From contig NZ_JAUFRA010000006.1 of assembly GCF_030410045.1 (NCBI RefSeq), positions 186,001 to 250,000 on the forward strand: 64,000 bases of DNA. The letters are read 5' to 3'. The notes beneath the pieces are model-generated. The model saw only the letters and a list, made by a program, of their open reading frames with translations, searched no databases and was not told where the DNA came from. Source of the DNA: Marivivens donghaensis. Lineage in GTDB: Bacteria > Pseudomonadota > Alphaproteobacteria > Rhodobacterales > Rhodobacteraceae. Position 1 is the first letter of the stretch. Each line of letters begins with the position of its first letter. Shown in pieces: positions 34,650 to 42,512 of the stretch. The position numbers and the translations under genes are program-made.

Positions 34650-35033
34650 TCAGGCTCCTTCAGGGTGCAGCGCAAGGATTTGGGGAATGCGGGACATGTA
34701 GTCGTCCCAGTCGCGGACCTTTGGGATCGAACCCAAGACCACGCCTTCGCGGTAAAAAACGAGCGCGGGTGTTTTGAACACGCCTGCGGCCTCTTTGGCG
34801 GCGTCCTCGAATTCGGTCGCGACGACGGCGCAGTCAAACGCGCCTTGGAAGGTCATTTTCAGTTCGGGCAGAACTACGGCCACGTCGGTGGTTTCGAGGT
34901 TGCGGACGGGATCACCCGTGATGAACACGCAATGCACGCCTTCGCCCCGTGTGTATTCGGTCAGGTCGTGGGTCGTGTTCAGGACGGGGTAGCCAAATTC
35001 GGAGGTCATTCGGTCGATTAACGGATGGGTCAT
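34650..35033 (-). CDS. hupG: HupG, thioredoxin-fold chaperone of the small subunit (HyaE-like)
   Basis: 127 residues from ATG 35033, seven bases after the hupF stop with TGAGG as ribosome site; in-frame ATGs further up overlap hupF. The fold is thioredoxin-like (VVATEFEDAAKEAAGVFKTP, ALVFYREGVVLGSI) but has no CxxC, as usual for HyaE/HupG. It is believed to hold the Tat-exported small subunit until assembly. Context between hupF and hupH agrees. Confidence 0.92.
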   Translation of the reverse strand: MTHPLIDRMTSEFGYPVLNTTHDLTEYTRGEGVHCVFITGDPVRNLETTDVAVVLPELKMTFQGAFDCAVVATEFEDAAKEAAGVFKTPALVFYREGVVLGSIPKVRDWDDYMSRIPQILALHPEGA

Positions 35034-35040
35034 TGCGGCC

Positions 35041-35361
35041 TCATGCAGTCGATTTGCCATCCGCGAGTGCGGCAGCAAGGTGAGGGGGGAGTTGCGGTTC
35101 ACGGGCGTTCAGGTCGGCAAAGGCTTCACCCAGATCGCCGCCCTGCATGATGGAGCGCAGCCCATTCAGTGCAGCGGTGATTTTTTCGGCCTCGTCGGCA
35201 GAGATGATGTCGCGGGCTGCACCGAGAAACGTTAGGAGCCACGTGCCAGCAGGGACATCACCGACCAGCGACAGGTCGATCAATTCGATCCGTTCGCCGT
35301 CCGTGCAAGTCGCGGCGATGCCTTCGGTGCCGATGACTTTCATCGGGACGCCGACGCACAT
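35041..35361 (-). CDS. hupF: HupF, HypC-family chaperone for HupL under O2
   Basis: 106 residues beginning MCVGVPMKV, with the essential Cys2 of the HypC family, and a longer helical C-terminus than HypC (LGEAFADLNAREP). In Rhizobium HupF stabilises the immature large subunit when O2 is present. Its ATG overlaps the hupD stop by one base. It is a paralogue of the hypC at 29242-29532 in the same locus. Confidence 0.95.
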   Translation of the reverse strand: MCVGVPMKVIGTEGIAATCTDGERIELIDLSLVGDVPAGTWLLTFLGAARDIISADEAEKITAALNGLRSIMQGGDLGEAFADLNAREPQLPPHLAAALADGKSTA

Positions 35362-35972
35362 TATTCGACCTCCGCAGGGAGGAAGCGTTCGTCGCCATAG
35401 CGATAGGCTTCGTCCTCGGACGGGCGGCCATCTTCATAGGCGGAACGCAGGATGGATTTATCCGCGAGGAGCGATTTGTCGCCTTCGCCACGGGTCGGAA
35501 CGATCTGCAGTTTGGCGAGCTTATCGAGCGCCACTCTGATCGCGGGTTCGATCTGTGCGGCAACAATGTCGCGGAGCCCGCCGCCGTAGTCCTCTAGTTC
35601 TTCGGGTTGGCAACCGATCAGCAAAAGGTCGGGCGGGCAGTAGCCCATCAACCGCGCGGTCGCGATTACATCCTGAAAACCCGTCTGGTGCAGCGACATT
35701 TTTTTCGCGCCCATAAAGGCGGGAACTTCGTCGCCTTCGACGATCTTCATCGTGCCGGGTTCGAGGCCGTAATCGACCGCATCAAAGACGATCAGAACGT
35801 CGGCTTCCTCGAGGAAGGGCAAAAGGTAGAGGCCTTGCGTGCCGCCATCCAAGAGGCGCACGTTGTCAGGAAAGGCCCACTGATCTGCCATACGTTCGAC
35901 GCAGCGGACGCCAAAGCCTTCGTCGGCCCACAGAACGTTACCGATGCCTAGAATGAGCACACGTTGTGCCAT
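35361..35972 (-). CDS. hupD: HupD, hydrogenase maturation endopeptidase
   Basis: 203 residues from ATG 35972; the extra upstream residues of the open frame lack support. LGIGNVLWADEGFG supplies nickel-binding Glu18, VFDAVDYG the Asp, and SLHQTGFQDV the His. After nickel insertion it trims the HupL tail. It is the first gene after a strong terminator and an AT-rich gap, so hupD onward probably has its own promoter. Its stop overlaps hupF by one base. Confidence 0.96.
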   Translation of the reverse strand: MAQRVLILGIGNVLWADEGFGVRCVERMADQWAFPDNVRLLDGGTQGLYLLPFLEEADVLIVFDAVDYGLEPGTMKIVEGDEVPAFMGAKKMSLHQTGFQDVIATARLMGYCPPDLLLIGCQPEELEDYGGGLRDIVAAQIEPAIRVALDKLAKLQIVPTRGEGDKSLLADKSILRSAYEDGRPSEDEAYRYGDERFLPAEVE

Positions 35973-36136
35973 CCAACCCTCCCTGATGATGTCCCCTCTA
36001 GCCGGAATCATGGTTACCGACTGTTCGCCTAAGTGAGAGTAATGCTTTCAATTTGCGGCGGTGAGAGAAAAGACATTCTCGGATATTTCGTTTTAAGTAA
36101 CTGTTTTATTGTTAAATTTCTGTATGCCGTAGGATG

Positions 36137-36152
36137 CTATGCTGCAGCATAG
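36137..36152. promoter_or_regulatory. Perfect 16-bp palindrome upstream of hupD
   Basis: CTATGCTGCAGCATAG equals its own reverse complement. It lies about 165 bases ahead of the hupD ATG. An operator is the simplest reading; no regulator can be named. Confidence 0.5.
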
Positions 36153-36202
36153 TGAAAAGTAAATTATCGAACATATGTATATTTGGAAATGAAATATTCA
36201 CA

Positions 36203-36232
36203 AAAAAACGGGCGCCGAAGCGCCCGTTTTTT
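36203..36232 (-). terminator. Bidirectional terminator after hupC
   Basis: CGGGCGC and GCGCCCG form a 7-bp stem with a CGAA loop, flanked by six A and six T, so a U-run follows in either direction. It lies 19 bases past the hupC stop and separates hupSLC from hupDFGHJK. Confidence 0.92.
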
Positions 36233-36251
36233 GTCCTGAATAAGGATGGGA

Positions 36252-37028
36252 TTATTCTGGACGGTCGTCTTTGAAGGTCCGCGTGCCAGAGATCATGGTG
36301 GAGACCATCGACTGACGCGACAGGATGTCTTCGCGGATTGCGGCGTAGATGTGGATGATCATGAAGATCACGATGAACCACATGCCCAAATGGTGGACCG
36401 AATGCAGGATCTGTGTGTTCCCGACCCAACCGATCAACCAGCCCATCAGGTTGTGCGAGAGTGAACCCGCCTGCGCACCTTCTGCGTAGAGCGCCCAGCC
36501 TGTCAGGATCATGAACGTGATCCCGAGCGTCATGAAAAAGAACATGGCGATCTGTGCCAGAGGGTTGTGGCCGACGTACTTCTTTGGCTCTGCTTCGAGG
36601 AAGAGATACCATTTGAGTTCGAACACGACCTCTTTCCACCAGCGTTTGTTCAGGATGGGAACGTAGAACAATTGCTTTGCGTGGTGGTTGCCGACAAATG
36701 CCCAATAGATGCGGGCAAAGAACCCGACCGTTAGGATTTGCGCGGCGGCAAAGTGGCCAAAGCGGATGTAGCCCATGACGAACTGATGGGTGGCCTCAGC
36801 AAAGGTCATGGTAGGCAGGGGCGAGGCGATAAACCAGCCTGTTCCGATCAGAACCATGATGCAGAGCGCATTGACCCAGTGCCACAGACGCACAGGCCAT
36901 TCGTAGACAAAGACCGATGTTCTGCGGCGGATGCTGTCGATGTCCTGCGCGGTTGCGTCCCCCGTCAGGCGGGACGCTTCCAGAGGTTCGACCTCCATGT
37001 TTGGTGTGTGAATTGACTGATCAGCCAT
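36252..37028 (-). CDS. hupC: HupC, membrane cytochrome b of uptake hydrogenase
   Basis: 258 residues, Ni/Fe-hydrogenase cytochrome b561 type. After a 35-residue cytoplasmic N-terminus come four membrane segments with heme-ligand histidines: RLWHWVNALCIMVLIGTGW, GYIRFGHFAAAQILTVGFF, the segment near residue 165, and HHLGMWFIVIFMIIHIYAA. It anchors HupSL and passes electrons from H2 to the quinone pool. It starts three bases after the 60-aa gene and is followed by a strong terminator. Confidence 0.96.
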   Translation of the reverse strand: MADQSIHTPNMEVEPLEASRLTGDATAQDIDSIRRRTSVFVYEWPVRLWHWVNALCIMVLIGTGWFIASPLPTMTFAEATHQFVMGYIRFGHFAAAQILTVGFFARIYWAFVGNHHAKQLFYVPILNKRWWKEVVFELKWYLFLEAEPKKYVGHNPLAQIAMFFFMTLGITFMILTGWALYAEGAQAGSLSHNLMGWLIGWVGNTQILHSVHHLGMWFIVIFMIIHIYAAIREDILSRQSMVSTMISGTRTFKDDRPE

Positions 37029-37031
37029 GGA

Positions 37032-37214
37032 TCACTCCTTCCGAAGGTAGGAGCGAACACCGTAGAGAACCGCAGCCAATGCAATCACACCCAGCCCGTG
37101 AAGGGGCGACAGGGTCCAATGCGCGATACCGTCGCCAAGTGCGGCATCGTGGCCCGTATGCGCCACCGCTGTGGTGGCACTCAGGGTGAGAAGTGCAGTC
37201 GCGAGTTTTTTCAT
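37032..37214 (-). CDS. 60-aa HupE-like miniprotein between hupL and hupC
   Basis: 60 residues: signal peptide (MKKLATALLTLSATTAVAHT, cleavage after AVA), an exposed His-rich start HTGHDAALGDGIAHW, then one membrane helix (GLGVIALAAVLYGV) and a basic end RSYLRKE. The AHTGHD start recalls the N-terminus of the nickel permease HupE/UreJ, but the other HupE helices are absent. A strong GGGAGGA ribosome site precedes it, with 15 bases from the hupL stop and three to the hupC start, so it must be co-expressed. Function unknown; metal handling or support of HupC are guesses. Confidence 0.85.
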   Translation of the reverse strand: MKKLATALLTLSATTAVAHTGHDAALGDGIAHWTLSPLHGLGVIALAAVLYGVRSYLRKE

Positions 37215-37229
37215 TGTCCGATCCTCCCT

Positions 37230-39020
37230 TTAGCGGACTTTGACGGTGGTGAGTTCCTCACCATCGGGCGACATAACGTGGGTCGAACACGCAAGACATG
37301 GGTCAAAGCTGTGCAGAGTGCGCAGGATTTCGACTGGCTCTTCGGGACGTTCCATTTTGGTGTTCATCAGAGCGGCCTCAAAGGCGCCGATGTTGCCTTG
37401 GGTGTCACGCGGCGAACCGTTCCAAGTGGTTGGAACAACGCACTGGTAGTTTTCGATGCGACCATCTTTGACTTTGATCCAGTGACCCAGCGCACCACGT
37501 GGTGCTTCGGTCATGCCAACGCCCATGGCTTCTTTGGGCCATGTCGACGGGTCCCATTTCGCCACGTTCGCAGTGCTTTCGTCGCCGTTTTTGATATTGG
37601 TGACGAGTTTGTCGAAGAAGTGCTTCTGCAAGCGGCCACAGTATTCCGACTCCAGCGCCCGCGCAGCGGTACGGCCAAGGGTCGAGAAGATCGCAGGCAG
37701 CGGCAGGTCCATCGTGCGCAGCAGGCCATCAACTTGGTTTTTGATGTCCTCATGGCCTTTGGCGTAGCCGACGACGTAGCGGGCCAGCGGGCCAACTTCC
37801 ATCGCGTGACCTTTCCAACGCGGCGCTTTGATCCACGAATATTTCGCAGCTTCGTCGAGTTCTTGGATGTTGGTGCGTGTGCCTTTGGCGTTCGGGCCGA
37901 GTTCGTATTTCGGCTCAGTTACGCCATCCCATGGATGAAGACCCATGCCCGGTTCTGCGTATTCGTACCACGAGTGGTCAACGAATTCCTGAACCTGTTC
38001 TGGGTCGCGCACGTCTACATCATGAACGACCGACAGGTCGCCATTGATGATCGCGCCGCGCGGCAGGTGAAGCTGATCCGCAGAGAAATCGTTCGGATGC
38101 TCTGGGATGTCACCATAGGCAAGACAGGCTTGCGACGACAGACCGCCACCGTAGAGCCAGTTTTTGTAGAAGCCACCGATGGCAACAACGTCAGGCAGGT
38201 AAACGTTTTTGTTGAACTCGATGCACTTGTCGATGATCGACGACACGAGGTTCAGACGTTCCATGTTGATCGCGCCGACAGCGCCCGTCGAGTGGACGTT
38301 GATCGGGCACGGAACACCACCAACGAGCCAGTTCGGGTGCGGGTTCTTACCGCCAAAGATCGTGTGAATTTTCACGATTTCTTTTTGCAGGTCGAGCGCT
38401 TCGAGGTAGTGGGTGGTTGCCATAAGGTCTGCTTCGGGCGGCAGTTTATAGGCAGGGTTGTCCCAATAGCCGTTCTTAAAGATGCCGAGCTGACCAGATT
38501 CCACGAATTGTTTGAGACGGTTCTGAACATCGCGGAAATAGCCTGGGCTCGACAGCGGGTGGTTCGGCGACACCATCTGTTGCAGTTCCGAGGTCGCCTT
38601 GGGGTCAGCTCGCAGAGCATTGACAGGGTTCACCCAGTCCAGCGCGTGCAGGTGGTAGAAGTGCACGATGTGGTCGTGGATCTGCAGGTTCAACTGCATG
38701 ATGTTACGAATGGAGTTCGCGTTGTCAGGGATGGTGATCCCCAGCGCGTCCTCTACCGCACGGACCGAGGTCAGCGCGTGGGTGCCTGTGCAGACGCCGC
38801 AAATCCGTTCGGTGAACGCCCAAGCATCACGCGGGTCGCGACCCTTGAGGATCACTTCTAGACCGCGCCACATGGTGCCTGTGGAAACCGCGTTGCGGAT
38901 GATGCCTTCGTCGTCCACGTTCACTTCGCAGCGCATGTGGCCTTCGATGCGGGTCACAGGGTCGACGACGATACGTTTGCCCGATGTGTCGAGGTCAAAG
39001 CCGTTAGGGGTGGTGACCAT
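37230..39020 (-). CDS. hupL: HupL, uptake [NiFe]-hydrogenase large subunit
   Basis: 596 residues. Nickel-iron ligands: Cys74 and Cys77 in RICGVCTGTH and Cys575 and Cys578 in DPCLACSTH. Maturation by HupD should cut after His581, removing the last 15 residues. It carries the active site of the periplasm-facing membrane-bound hydrogenase and is exported together with HupS. It starts three bases after the hupS stop. Confidence 0.98.
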   Translation of the reverse strand: MVTTPNGFDLDTSGKRIVVDPVTRIEGHMRCEVNVDDEGIIRNAVSTGTMWRGLEVILKGRDPRDAWAFTERICGVCTGTHALTSVRAVEDALGITIPDNANSIRNIMQLNLQIHDHIVHFYHLHALDWVNPVNALRADPKATSELQQMVSPNHPLSSPGYFRDVQNRLKQFVESGQLGIFKNGYWDNPAYKLPPEADLMATTHYLEALDLQKEIVKIHTIFGGKNPHPNWLVGGVPCPINVHSTGAVGAINMERLNLVSSIIDKCIEFNKNVYLPDVVAIGGFYKNWLYGGGLSSQACLAYGDIPEHPNDFSADQLHLPRGAIINGDLSVVHDVDVRDPEQVQEFVDHSWYEYAEPGMGLHPWDGVTEPKYELGPNAKGTRTNIQELDEAAKYSWIKAPRWKGHAMEVGPLARYVVGYAKGHEDIKNQVDGLLRTMDLPLPAIFSTLGRTAARALESEYCGRLQKHFFDKLVTNIKNGDESTANVAKWDPSTWPKEAMGVGMTEAPRGALGHWIKVKDGRIENYQCVVPTTWNGSPRDTQGNIGAFEAALMNTKMERPEEPVEILRTLHSFDPCLACSTHVMSPDGEELTTVKVR

Positions 39021-39023
39021 GGC

Positions 39024-40112
39024 TTATGCCTCCTCTTTCTTGTCTTGAGTCTTGCGCTGCGCGGCCTTGAGCGCGGATACGGCCGCATGGGCCGCAACGC
39101 CCGCGCCAACAACGCCAGCGGCGGTCATGCCGATTTTGTCTGCGTTGGCTTCGATCCCGAACTGGGTCAGATCGGTGACGCGGTTGTAGAACGAGCCCTG
39201 ATCCCAGAACCCATCCTCGGAACAACCGATACAGCCGTGACCCGATTGGATCGGGAACGAGACACCTTCGTTCCAACGCACGGTCGAACAGGCGTTGTAG
39301 GTGGTCGGGCCTTTGCAGCCCATCTTGTAAAGGCAGAAGCCCTTGCGTGCGTTGTCATCGTCCCAATGTTCGACGAACTGACCCGCATCAAAATGCGGAC
39401 GGCGGTAGCATTTGTCGTGGATACGCTGGCCGTAGAACATCGCCGGACGACCTTGGCGGTCGAGCTCGGGCAGACGGTCGAAGGTCAGCATATAGGTGAT
39501 GACGCCCGTCATGACTTCGGCGATGGGCGGACAGCCCGGAACCTTGATGATCGGTTTGTCGGTGATCACCTTGTGAACGGGTGTGGCCTGCGTCGGGTTA
39601 GGTTTTGCCGCCTGAACACAGCCGTAGGACGCGCAAGCACCCCAAGAGATAACCGCTTTCGCGTGTTGGGCTGCATGTTTCAACTGCTCGACGAAGGGCT
39701 TGCCGCCGACGATGCAGAACATACCGTCCTCGTTCAGGGGCGGGTTGCCCTCAACGGCGAGGATGTAGTTGCCTTTGTATTTCTCAATCGTTTCTTCCAA
39801 CGCGGCTTCGGCGTGGTGGCCTGCGGCAGCCATCAGCGTTTCCGAATAGTCGAGAGAGATCATCGACAGAACGACGTCTTTGGCCAGCGGGTGCGCGCCA
39901 CGGATAAAGGATTCCGAACAGCAGGTGCACTCTAGGCCATTGACCCAGATCACAGGCGTGCGCGGTTTGGTTTCCATGGCGTGCGCGATCTGCGGCACGA
40001 ACGACGGACCAAGGCCAAGTGCCGAGGCCGTCAGCGAGCAATATTTCATAAAGGAGCGGCGGGTGATCCCCTGCTTCCGCATCACTTCATAAAAGGTTTC
40101 GATTTGCGACAA
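39024..40112 (-). CDS. hupS: HupS, uptake [NiFe]-hydrogenase small subunit, six-Cys O2-tolerant type
   Basis: 362 residues from a TTG start at 40112 behind GGGAGGG; the homologous N-terminus (SQIETFYEVMRKQGITRRSF) supports it. The Tat motif TRRSFMK and an AHA site give a 45-residue signal peptide. Proximal cluster cysteines are 62, 64, 65, 160, 165 and 194; minus 45 these are 17, 19, 20, 115, 120 and 149, exactly the six ligands of the [4Fe-3S] cluster in E. coli Hyd-1. The medial and distal cluster ligands follow (HDKCYRRPHF; CKGPTTYNAC). A C-terminal helix near residue 330 anchors it. Confidence 0.97.
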   Translation of the reverse strand: MSQIETFYEVMRKQGITRRSFMKYCSLTASALGLGPSFVPQIAHAMETKPRTPVIWVNGLECTCCSESFIRGAHPLAKDVVLSMISLDYSETLMAAAGHHAEAALEETIEKYKGNYILAVEGNPPLNEDGMFCIVGGKPFVEQLKHAAQHAKAVISWGACASYGCVQAAKPNPTQATPVHKVITDKPIIKVPGCPPIAEVMTGVITYMLTFDRLPELDRQGRPAMFYGQRIHDKCYRRPHFDAGQFVEHWDDDNARKGFCLYKMGCKGPTTYNACSTVRWNEGVSFPIQSGHGCIGCSEDGFWDQGSFYNRVTDLTQFGIEANADKIGMTAAGVVGAGVAAHAAVSALKAAQRKTQDKKEEA

Positions 40113-40316
40113 ATGACCCTCCCTCTTTGAATTCTGGCCCGTGCGAAAGACGCAATTCGGGCATTGTCCGTTTAGGATCGGGTGGATCAGGGTCAGAAGG
40201 TAGGCAGTGAGTGCAAAATTCGCATACAGTGGAATACTGCATTCATTTCATGTGGTTAGTGTGATTTCTCTGCGATCGCGTCCGGTATGGCGATAACCGC
40301 CTAATCGTATATGTGG
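40113..40316 (-). promoter_or_regulatory. hupSL promoter region
   Basis: 204 bases between hypF and hupS. I see no sigma-54 site and no perfect TTG-N5-CAA HupR site. A short repeat CAGT-GGAAT-ACTG lies at 40227-40239. The strong ribosome site for hupS is at 40117-40123. Confidence 0.5.
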
Positions 40317-42512
40317 TCAGATGCTTTGCGCTGCTGCGATCATCGCCTGACCCAAGGCGAGTCCCCCATCGTTGGCGGGAATCTCACGATGGACGAGGGT
40401 GGGAATGCCCTCCAGCCGTGCCTTGGTCATCGTGAAAAGCGCAACGTTTTGATAGCATCCACCAGAGAGCGCGACTGCCTCGACATTACCCTGTTCAAAC
40501 AGGTCACGGGCGACATCGGCAAAGGCATTTGCGAGGCCGCGGTGGAAGTGGGTGGCGATCTGAGAGTGGGGCGCGCCGCGGCGCAGGTCGTCATGGATTT
40601 GACCCCAGATCGGTGAGGGATCGATCTGGCCGTTCTCAACACCGAACGCATAGGCCCCGTCGATTGTGGGGTCGACTAAGGCTTCTAAGGCCATCGCCGC
40701 CTCGCCCTCGTAACTTTGCGCCATCGGGCAGAGGCCCACAACCGCAGCGACAGCGTCAAAGAGCCGTCCTGCGCTCGACGACATTGGGGCGTTCAGTCCT
40801 TTGGAGACAGCGTGGCGGAGGATGTCGCGGGGGGCGTCGGGGAACAGTTCATCGGCCCAATCGCTCAGCCCTGCCTGATCCAGTCGGGCCATCGCGTTGC
40901 GCCAAGGTTCGCGGGCGGCCCGATCACCACCAGCCAGCGGGGCAGGGGTAAGGCCACCCACCCGCGTGGCCGCGCGATAATCACCGAGGAGAACCTCGCC
41001 CCCCCACAGCGTGCCATCAGGCCCCAATCCCGTGCCGTCCAATATGATCCCCGCCGCGGGCCCACCCGACAGCGGCCAGCCGTTTTCAGCGAGGCAGGAC
41101 GCGAGGTGGGCATGGTGGTGCCAAGCCTCGACCACGGGCAGTCCGAGCGTTTGCCCGTAGCGCGTCGCACGATACCTAGGGTGGGCATCGACGGCGACAA
41201 CGGTCGGTTTGTGGTCGAACAGGGCGGAATAGTCCGTGACGGCTTTCTCGAATTCCTCTGCACATAAGACATCGTCTAGGTCACCGAGGTGATGTCCGAG
41301 CAGGGCCTCTCTGTTCTTCGTCAGACAAATTGCGCCTTTCATCTGCCCCCCAAGCGCGAGGACTTGCGGCGCGTCCTCAAACCCTTCTGGCAACGGGATC
41401 GTGCTAGGCACACGGCCCCGCGCACGGCGCAAAATCATCGGTGGAGTGGCGCGTTCCACGCTGTCGTCCAGTCGGCGGGCAATGTCGCGATCATGCATCA
41501 AGAACGCATCGGCAAAGCGGCTCAGCTTTTCGCGGGCCTCATCATTGCCGATCACCTGCGGTTCGCCCGAGAGGTTGCCCGAGGTCATCACCAGCGGTCG
41601 GCCCACGGCCTCGATCAACAGATGATGAAGCGGCGTGTAGGGCAGCATCCAGCCCAGTTGGTTTTGCTGCGGGGCGAGGGTGTCAGGCAGGGCGTCGGCC
41701 TTGGGCAGCAGAACAATCGGTGCAGCAGGGTCGGTCAAAAGCGCGAGGTCGGCGTCGGTGACACGAGCGTAACGGTGAATGGTGTCGAGCGTCGCCATCA
41801 GCGCCAAAGGCTTTGTCGGACGGTGTTTCCGCGTGCGTAGGGTATCGATCGCGGTGGGGTTCGTGGCGTCACAACAGAGGTGGAACCCACCCAGCCCTTT
41901 GATCGCTACGATCTGCCCAGCCAAGATACGCTCCGCCGTGGCTGGGATCGCGTCACCATCGGGCTCTGCCCAGATACGCGGGCCGCAAATAGGGCAGGCG
42001 ATGGGTTGCGCGTGAAACCGACGGTCAGCGGGGTCTGCATATTCGGCGGCGCAGTCGGGGCACATGGTAAAGGGTGCCATCGTGGTCTGGGCGCGGTCGT
42101 AGGGCAGCGCGTTCAGAATGGTGAAACGCGGCCCGCAGTGCGTGCAGTTGGTAAAGGCGTATCCCGCCCTGCGACCGTCCCCGTGGATTTCGTCACAGCA
42201 CGCGGGACAGGTGGCGGCATCGGGGGTGACGCGGGTCTCTGCGCCCTTTGCCCCACTGGCCGCGATGGTAAAGCCTATGGGCGCATCATAGTCCGCCTCA
42301 GTGACTTCGACCTGATCGATGCGGGACAGGGGCGGCTTTTCTGCGGTGATCGCAGTGATGAATTCGTCAGGGGCGGTGTCGCAGAGGATCAGAACACCCT
42401 CAGCGTCGTTCAGGACTTCGCCGTTCAGGCCGAACCGTTGGGCGAGTTGCCAAATGTGGGGGCGAAATCCGACGCCTTGGACCTGCCCGCGGACACGGAT
42501 GCGCCAGCCCAT
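40317..42512 (-). CDS. hypF: HypF, carbamoyltransferase for hydrogenase cyanide ligands
   Basis: 731 residues from ATG 42512, which overlaps the hupV stop by one base. Domains: acylphosphatase-like (RVRGQVQGVGFRPH, residues 1-90), two zinc fingers (CPACCDEI...CTHC and CPDC...CPIC, 105-185), YrdC-like (200-380) and a Kae1-like C-terminal domain with HHAHLASCLAENG. It makes carbamoyl-AMP from carbamoyl phosphate and loads the HypE terminal cysteine. Placed between the sensor genes and hupS as in R. capsulatus. Confidence 0.97.
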   Translation of the reverse strand: MGWRIRVRGQVQGVGFRPHIWQLAQRFGLNGEVLNDAEGVLILCDTAPDEFITAITAEKPPLSRIDQVEVTEADYDAPIGFTIAASGAKGAETRVTPDAATCPACCDEIHGDGRRAGYAFTNCTHCGPRFTILNALPYDRAQTTMAPFTMCPDCAAEYADPADRRFHAQPIACPICGPRIWAEPDGDAIPATAERILAGQIVAIKGLGGFHLCCDATNPTAIDTLRTRKHRPTKPLALMATLDTIHRYARVTDADLALLTDPAAPIVLLPKADALPDTLAPQQNQLGWMLPYTPLHHLLIEAVGRPLVMTSGNLSGEPQVIGNDEAREKLSRFADAFLMHDRDIARRLDDSVERATPPMILRRARGRVPSTIPLPEGFEDAPQVLALGGQMKGAICLTKNREALLGHHLGDLDDVLCAEEFEKAVTDYSALFDHKPTVVAVDAHPRYRATRYGQTLGLPVVEAWHHHAHLASCLAENGWPLSGGPAAGIILDGTGLGPDGTLWGGEVLLGDYRAATRVGGLTPAPLAGGDRAAREPWRNAMARLDQAGLSDWADELFPDAPRDILRHAVSKGLNAPMSSSAGRLFDAVAAVVGLCPMAQSYEGEAAMALEALVDPTIDGAYAFGVENGQIDPSPIWGQIHDDLRRGAPHSQIATHFHRGLANAFADVARDLFEQGNVEAVALSGGCYQNVALFTMTKARLEGIPTLVHREIPANDGGLALGQAMIAAAQSI

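Larger units (their letters stand above)
35973..36251 (-). promoter_or_regulatory. AT-rich intergenic region with probable hupD promoter
   Basis: These 279 bases between hupC and hupD hold no gene I can support. The middle (about 36080-36200) is markedly AT-rich. A perfect 16-bp palindrome lies at 36137-36152 and the hupC terminator at 36203-36232. Confidence 0.55.

Noticed and set aside
36112..36705. 197-codon minus-strand frame over the hupC terminator and hupC
   Set aside because: Runs in another frame through hupC and its terminator; Arg/His-rich, no support.
40113..40316. Sigma-54 promoter or exact HupR TTG-N5-CAA site before hupS
   Set aside because: Neither motif was found on either strand in the gap; only a weak CAGT-N5-ACTG repeat is present.
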